46,840 bases of DNA from an uncultured Gemmiger sp. (GTDB lineage: Bacteria; Bacillota; Clostridia; Oscillospirales; Ruminococcaceae): assembly GCF_934561205.1 (NCBI RefSeq), contig NZ_CAKTFU010000019.1:1-46840 (forward strand), in the 5' to 3' direction. Below are positions 43,124-46,840 of this stretch, piece after piece; within the stretch, counting starts at the first letter, position 1; each line of letters opens with the position of its first letter. Below the pieces are notes generated by a model, which saw nothing but the letters and a program-made list of their open reading frames with translations, had not been told where the DNA came from and did not search any database. Both the position numbers and the translations under genes were made by a program.

Positions 43124-44566
43124 TTACAGCTTTTCCAAAGCTGCCTTCACGCGGTTCAGGGTTTCCGGCTTGCCCAGCATCGCGGCAAGGTCGGTGCCGC
43201 CGCCGGGGGTGCGTGCCTTGCCGGACAGGGCAATGCCCAGCGGGAACAACAGCCAGCCGTTCTTTTTGCCCATCTGCTCCGCCAAAACCTTGCACGCCTC
43301 AAAAATGGCGTCGCGGTTCCAGTCGGTCTGGGCTTCCAGCATCGGCAGCAGGGCGCTCAATGCTTCCTTGGCGGATTCGGGGTCGGTTTTCTGCTTTTTA
43401 TTGCGGTACATCTCGGCGTCAATGGGCAGCACCGCGTCAAAGAAATCCAACTGCGGGGGGATATCCTCCAGCACCTCGCAGCGGGGCTGCAAATTGGCGC
43501 ACAGCAGGTCGCGGTCAATGTCGCGGTGTACGGCGCTGTCAATAAACGGGTCAGCCAAACGGCGGAACTCCTCGGCAGGCAGGGCGCGGATGTACGCGGC
43601 GTTGATGGCGCGCAGTTTCAGCGGGTCAAAAATCGCCGGGGATTTGGAAATACGCGCGGGGTCCCAGATTTTGATCATCTCATCCAGCGAGAAAATCTCC
43701 TGCTCGCCCTCGGGCGCCCAGCCCAGCAGCAGCAGATAGTTCAGCACGGCGGCGGGCAGGTAGCCCTTGGCAACCAGGTCCTGATAGCTGGCGTCGCCGT
43801 TGCGCTTGCTCAGCTTGTTCTGCGCGTCCTTCATAACGGGCGGGCAGTGGACGTAGATGGGCTTTTCCCAGCCGAACGCCTCATACAGCAGGTTGTACTT
43901 GGGCGTGCTGGAAAGATACTCGCTGCCGCGAATGACGTGGGTGATGCCCATCAGGTGGTCGTCCACGACGTTGGCAAAGTTGTAGGTGGGCATACCGTCG
44001 GTCTTGATCAGGATCTGGTCGTCCAGCTCCTTGACATCGACCTCAATGTGACCGTACACCACATCGTCAAAGCCCGCCACGCCGGATTCGGGGATTTTCT
44101 GGCGGATGACATACGGCTCCCCGGCAGCCAGCTTGGCGGCGACTTCCTCGGCGCTCAGGCTGCGGCAATGCCCGTCATAGTGGGTCATTTCGCCGGCGGC
44201 GCGCTGCGCCTCGTGCATTTCGTTCAGGCGCTCCTCGGTGCAGAAGCAGTAGTACGCCTTGCCCGCCGCGACCAGCTGCTCGGCATACTGCTTGAACATC
44301 CCCATGCGCTCGCTCTGCACATAGGGACCGACGGGACCGCCGATGTCGGGACCCTCGTCCCAGGTCAGACCGGTGGCCTTCAGCGTGTTGTAGATGATGT
44401 CGGTAGCGCCCTCGACCAAGCGGCCCTGGTCGGTGTCCTCGATGCGCAGGATAAAGGTGCCGCCGTTGTGGCGCGCCTGCAAATAGGTATACAAAGCCGT
44501 GCGCAGGTTGCCGACGTGCATATAGCCCGTGGGCGACGGCGCAAAGCGGGTGCGAACATTTGCCAT
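43124..44566 (-). CDS. gltX: Glutamyl-tRNA synthetase
   Basis: This 480-residue class Ic synthetase charges tRNA(Glu). The HIGH motif is HVGN within FAPSPTGYMHVGNLRTAL and the KMSKS motif is KLSKR near residue 250. The IRFRIEDTDQ-type segment (LRIEDTDQGR) and the C-terminal anticodon-binding helices are in place, with normal length. A perfect promoter precedes it. It marks the left edge of the AT-rich cassette block. Confidence 0.97.
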   Translation of the reverse strand: MANVRTRFAPSPTGYMHVGNLRTALYTYLQARHNGGTFILRIEDTDQGRLVEGATDIIYNTLKATGLTWDEGPDIGGPVGPYVQSERMGMFKQYAEQLVAAGKAYYCFCTEERLNEMHEAQRAAGEMTHYDGHCRSLSAEEVAAKLAAGEPYVIRQKIPESGVAGFDDVVYGHIEVDVKELDDQILIKTDGMPTYNFANVVDDHLMGITHVIRGSEYLSSTPKYNLLYEAFGWEKPIYVHCPPVMKDAQNKLSKRNGDASYQDLVAKGYLPAAVLNYLLLLGWAPEGEQEIFSLDEMIKIWDPARISKSPAIFDPLKLRAINAAYIRALPAEEFRRLADPFIDSAVHRDIDRDLLCANLQPRCEVLEDIPPQLDFFDAVLPIDAEMYRNKKQKTDPESAKEALSALLPMLEAQTDWNRDAIFEACKVLAEQMGKKNGWLLFPLGIALSGKARTPGGGTDLAAMLGKPETLNRVKAALEKL

Positions 44567-44604
44567 AGTGATTACCCCTTTTTTATAATTGCGAATATGA
44601 CTTT

Positions 44605-44633
44605 ATTATAAGCGCATCGGCGCAAGGTGTCAA
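44605..44633 (-). promoter_or_regulatory. Consensus promoter of gltX
   Basis: Leftward TTGACA (44628-44633) and TATAAT (44605-44610), both perfect, are spaced by 17 bases. Confidence 0.88.
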
Positions 44634-44650
44634 TGCGGATGGCGGGGAAA

Positions 44651-44724
44651 GCCTTCCCCTTGGGGGGAAGGTGGCGCGGAACGCGCCGGATGAGGGGGAA
44701 ATGACCGGAAGTTGCCCCCTCATC
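44651..44724. repeat. CCTTCCCC element, copy 2 (truncated)
   Basis: GCCTTCCCC..GGATGAGGGGGAAAT matches the left two thirds of the element at 15676; the right end (CAGTCACCTGCGGTGACAGC) is missing and replaced by CCGGCACCGCAGCCC leading into the first cassette arm. Confidence 0.8.
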
Positions 44725-44738
44725 CGGCACCGCAGCCC

Positions 44739-44750
44739 GACAAACTGGAA
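44739..44750. repeat. Cassette arm, left end of cassette A
   Basis: GACAAACTGGAA, preceded by CACCGCAGCCC, ends nine bases before the stop codon of the gene at 44760. The same arm recurs at 45246, 46086 and 46754. Confidence 0.65.
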
Positions 44751-44759
44751 GTTATCGCT

Positions 44760-45140
44760 TTACTTTTGTTGTATCTTAGCCAAAATACTTTCTATTACAA
44801 GTGTTACTGTTATAAAGGCTCCTACAAGGGTATAGTAGTTTAAGCCATACATCAATGGCAAAAGAGAAATAACTACCGTAATAATGGAAAGGACAAACAA
44901 TGCTTTGAGAACACCTTTCTTCTTCAATGAAAACAATGAAAGTAAGAAGATGGCAACAGTAAGTGTGGCTGTAATAAGTGGAGCAAAATTTGCATAGCCA
45001 AACGGTGTAAGGCTAAAGTATGAGAATGTTTCTTTTACTCTTTCTGTTGGAGATGTTGCAAAAATACAAACTGCTCCCAAGGGTAATAATTCTAACACTA
45101 TTGTTAAAGCTGGCAAAACCGCTAAGCAGACTTTCTTCAT
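44760..45140 (-). CDS. Four-helix membrane protein of unknown function (cassette A)
   Basis: This 126-residue protein has four hydrophobic helices (about 5-28, 52-70, 78-97 and 103-122) and few charged residues except the KKK between helices 2 and 3. I recognise no family. Its base composition and codon use are clearly AT-rich, unlike gltX next to it, which suggests transfer. It is flanked by GACAAACTGGAA just past its stop and GATTTGTC 26 bases before its start. AAGGAG lies upstream of the ATG (read leftward). Confidence 0.72.
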   Translation of the reverse strand: MKKVCLAVLPALTIVLELLPLGAVCIFATSPTERVKETFSYFSLTPFGYANFAPLITATLTVAIFLLSLFSLKKKGVLKALFVLSIITVVISLLPLMYGLNYYTLVGAFITVTLVIESILAKIQQK

Positions 45141-45165
45141 GTTGTATATCTCCTTTACAAATATC

Positions 45166-45259
45166 GATTTGTCCGTCTTAAACCTGCCCAGTTTCCTGCC
45201 AGAACCGAAACCCGTGCATTATGCCCCGCCCCGGCACCGCAGCTTGACAAACTGGAATT
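45166..45259. repeat. Cassette junction A/B
   Basis: GATTTGTC (45166-45173) ends cassette A and GACAAACTGGAATT (45246-45259) begins cassette B. Between them, 72 bases include GCCCCGCCCCGGCACCGCAGC, shared in part with the junctions at 44727 and 46063. Confidence 0.65.
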
Positions 45260-45265
45260 TTCAAA

Positions 45266-45868
45266 TTAGTCTTTGCAAATAACCCTTGAACCTTCACCAT
45301 CAATTACAATTCTCTGATGGTTGTTAATTGGGCATAGATTCAAATCCGAAAATTCAGTCATTATTTTCTCAGTAACTTTCTTAAATGGTGCTGTAAGATA
45401 ATGCGGAAGAACATAGAAATCAATCAAATCAAGCCCTGCATCATCTTCTTGTGAGTAGTCCTCCGGCTTTTCATCCATTTGCTCGATATATTGGATGCTT
45501 GGAGCGCATATAATCGCACCTGCCGATTCACCAATCATCAGTTTTCCCTTTGCCAATTCTTTCTTCAACAGCTCATCCGTTCCCGTTTTACGGAGCTGGT
45601 CTATAAGGAAAAAAGAATTTCCGCCGGTAAAATATATCACATCCGCATCTTCAAAAACGGACTGTATCGTTAAATAAGCCTCCGTTGAAATATCAATTTC
45701 AGTTACGGCTGCTCCCAGTTTATTGAATAGCTTTCGAGCCGAGCCGACATAACCGGTATAGCCTTCACGCAGCGAAGCTGTGGGAATAAATGCGACTTTC
45801 TTGTTATCGATTTCTTCTTTTATCAAACTTCCTACACTTGAAAAGTGCGAACATAAAAACAGTTTCAT
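45266..45868 (-). CDS. Peptidase S51-like, class I glutamine amidotransferase-like protein (cassette B)
   Basis: This 200-residue protein matches the PepE/S51 family: FIPTAS near 28, YFTGGNSFFLIDQL (79-92) and the nucleophile elbow GESAGA with Ser115. The catalytic His is probably in VLPHYLT. Family members include dipeptidase E (Asp-X dipeptides) and cyanophycinase. ATG 45868 follows AAAGGAAA; the TTG one codon upstream is less likely. It is AT-rich and flanked by the same inverted arms as its neighbours. Its role is unknown. Confidence 0.82.
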   Translation of the reverse strand: MKLFLCSHFSSVGSLIKEEIDNKKVAFIPTASLREGYTGYVGSARKLFNKLGAAVTEIDISTEAYLTIQSVFEDADVIYFTGGNSFFLIDQLRKTGTDELLKKELAKGKLMIGESAGAIICAPSIQYIEQMDEKPEDYSQEDDAGLDLIDFYVLPHYLTAPFKKVTEKIMTEFSDLNLCPINNHQRIVIDGEGSRVICKD

Positions 45869-45895
45869 CAATATTTTCCTTTATATATAAATTCT

Positions 45896-46095
45896 GATTT
45901 GTCTTTCTTACACCAACCCAACCCCGCCGGGGAAAGCCTTCCCCTTGGGGGGAAGGTGGCGCGGTACGCGCCGGATGAGGGAGAAATATCCGGAAGTTGC
46001 CCCCTCATCAGTCACCTGCGGTGACAGCTTCCCCCCAAGGGGGAAGCCAAAGCTGCCGTTATGTCCCGCCCCGACATCGCAGCCCGACAAACTGG
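45896..46095. repeat. Cassette junction B/C
   Basis: GATTTGTC (45896-45903) ends cassette B and GACAAACTGG (46086-46095) begins cassette C. A complete CCTTCCCC element sits between them, followed by TATGTCCCGCCCCGACATCG, similar to junction A/B. Confidence 0.65.
45936..46048. repeat. CCTTCCCC element, copy 3 (complete)
   Basis: From GCCTTCCCC to GGGGGAAGCC, with the GCGCGGTACGCGC hairpin and CACCTGCGGTG, closely matching the copy at 15676. Confidence 0.85.
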
Positions 46096-46101
46096 TGGTT
46101 G

Positions 46102-46608
46102 TCACTGCCTTTTAAGTAAACGCTGTTTGAAGGTTTTTATTCTTTGTCCATAACGACTTGTAAAAACAATCCCGCATAAAATCATTCCGATTGCGGCACC
46201 TTCGGCAAAGTTTGAGACTCCATTTAGAACTGCATTATTATTTAGTTCCGTATGGCTAATCAAACTTGCCACAAACCAAAAGATTCCCCCTGCCAGTAAA
46301 AGTAAGTGTACACGCTTCGTATATCGCTCTGTTCCCGCATTCATGTACTCTGCCGCTTTTAATACTGTTTCTTTTGTTTCTTTATTCATATTCTCGTTCT
46401 TTCTTTCTCCATCAATGAGTTCTCGAAAATCTACCTCATAGAAATCTGCAAGCCCAATGAGAATATCCACATCCGGCATATTGTTTCCGTTTTCCCATCG
46501 TGAAACGGTTCGGGAAGAAACACAAAAATGCTCTGCCAGTTGTTCTTGAGTCAACCCTTTGTCCTTGCGAAGGTATTTAAGAAATTTACCTATTTTTTGC
46601 TGGTCCAT
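46102..46608 (-). CDS. XRE-family regulator with two transmembrane helices (cassette C)
   Basis: This 168-residue protein has an N-terminal Cro/CI HTH (about 5-62: LKYLRKDKGLTQEQLAEHF, SSRTVSRWENG, DFYEVDFRELIDG) followed by a linker and two C-terminal membrane helices (about 105-122 and 133-152). This membrane-bound XRE layout is common in Firmicutes, often beside a small membrane protein or transporter. GGAGGA precedes ATG 46608; a frame extension upstream is not needed. AT-rich and flanked by cassette arms. A hairpin at 46691 may be its operator. Confidence 0.85.
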   Translation of the reverse strand: MDQQKIGKFLKYLRKDKGLTQEQLAEHFCVSSRTVSRWENGNNMPDVDILIGLADFYEVDFRELIDGERKNENMNKETKETVLKAAEYMNAGTERYTKRVHLLLLAGGIFWFVASLISHTELNNNAVLNGVSNFAEGAAIGMILCGIVFTSRYGQRIKTFKQRLLKRQ

Positions 46609-46690
46609 CCGCAGTCCTCCTTTCGCAAAAATCATAACAGAGCCACATAATAAATGCCACGACACAAAGCGAGAATTGCCGCAATTTAAG

Positions 46691-46711
46691 GGTAGACACA
46701 TCATGTCTACC
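46691..46711. promoter_or_regulatory. Inverted repeat GGTAGACA/TGTCTACC
   Basis: A perfect 8-bp inverted repeat with a 5-base loop lies about 85 bases upstream of the XRE start. It may be an operator for that regulator or a weak terminator for the gene further upstream. Confidence 0.45.
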
Positions 46712-46726
46712 GGGATTTAATTGGGA

Positions 46727-46767
46727 AATTCCGATTTGTTCTATTTGCTCCCCGACAAACCGGAATT
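46727..46767. repeat. Cassette junction C/D (compact hairpin)
   Basis: AATTCCGATTTGT (46727-46739) and GACAAACCGGAATT (46754-46767) are nearly perfect inverted copies only 14 bases apart, so this junction can fold as one stem-loop. It ends two bases before the stop codon of the next gene. Confidence 0.7.
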
Positions 46768-46769
46768 GT

Positions 46770-46840
46770 TTACTGTTTCTTCTTTACAACGAAACCAATA
46801 ACGAACAAAATAATTGCAGGAATTACCAAAAACAAAGCAT
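46770..46840 (-). CDS. C-terminal end of a membrane protein (cassette D, partial)
   Basis: Reading leftward from the window edge, 22 codons end at a TAA. They encode a hydrophobic helix (LFLVIPAIILFVIGFVV) followed by KKKQ, the end of a membrane-anchored protein. The rest lies outside the window. The stop is two bases past a cassette arm, as in the other three genes. Confidence 0.55.
   Translation of the reverse strand, partial: ALFLVIPAIILFVIGFVVKKKQ

Noticed and set aside
44739..46840. Classical integron cassette array
   Set aside because: The arms lack the RYYYAAC/GTTRRRY cores of attC sites and no integrase gene is in the window, so only a cassette-like arrangement is claimed.

Overview
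The window looks like a chromosome segment from a GC-rich gut Firmicute of the Oscillospiraceae/Ruminococcaceae type (Gemmiger, Subdoligranulum or Faecalibacterium-like). This is inferred from strong AAGGAG-type ribosome binding sites, TTGACA/TATAAT promoters with 17-bp spacers, GC-rich codon use, an AbrB regulator with a C-terminal Cys4 motif, RNase Y, type III glutamine synthetase and YitT, and many short GC-rich palindromes between genes. No rRNA, tRNA, phage or CRISPR locus was found.

Layout. 280-3367 is a sialic-acid catabolism operon (nanA, a YhcH/NanQ anomerase, nanE, nanK). 3431-6007 holds a divergent pair: an anchored alpha/beta hydrolase and an HTH regulator with a palindrome over its promoter. 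6570-9457 carries a NUDIX hydrolase, a tRNA methyltransferase-like protein, a DUF624-like membrane protein and a beta-propeller-like protein. 9768-15603 contains RNase Y behind a structured leader, an amidase, an AbrB and an XRE regulator, a histidine phosphatase and YitT. 15885-20281 is a nitrogen block: glutamine synthetase I followed by an ANTAR protein, and glutamine synthetase III with a promoter-proximal terminator-like hairpin. 20900-30592 is mixed: CYTH protein, SpoU methyltransferase, a second DUF624-like protein with a C39-peptidase-like partner, a lipoprotein, two transporters, a phospholipase C-like protein and a cyclophilin. 30707-31996 is an O-acetylhomoserine sulfhydrylase.

32368-36947 is the most interesting operon. 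It encodes a radical SAM/SPASM protein, then a secreted and membrane-anchored protein ending in a nine-cysteine Cys-Ala repeat tail, then a two-module AAA+ ATPase, all closely packed and leftward. It has the form of an enzyme next to a possible peptide substrate, although the substrate here would be a membrane protein. 37162-39852 is a two-component system with a small coiled-coil membrane protein. 40141-44566 holds release factor 3, a SpoIIQ-like M23 protein and glutamyl-tRNA synthetase.

44740-46840 is a clearly AT-richer block. Four leftward genes (the last one partial) are each bounded by short inverted arms, GACAAACTGGAATT next to the stop codon and GATTTGT upstream of the start, which resembles an array of mobile single-gene cassettes. 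Throughout the window, intergenic gaps hold three dispersed repeat families: a ~220-bp MITE-like element (five copies plus a fragment), a superfamily of palindromes bordered by GTAGGG/CCCTAC, and a ~115-bp CCTTCCCC element.
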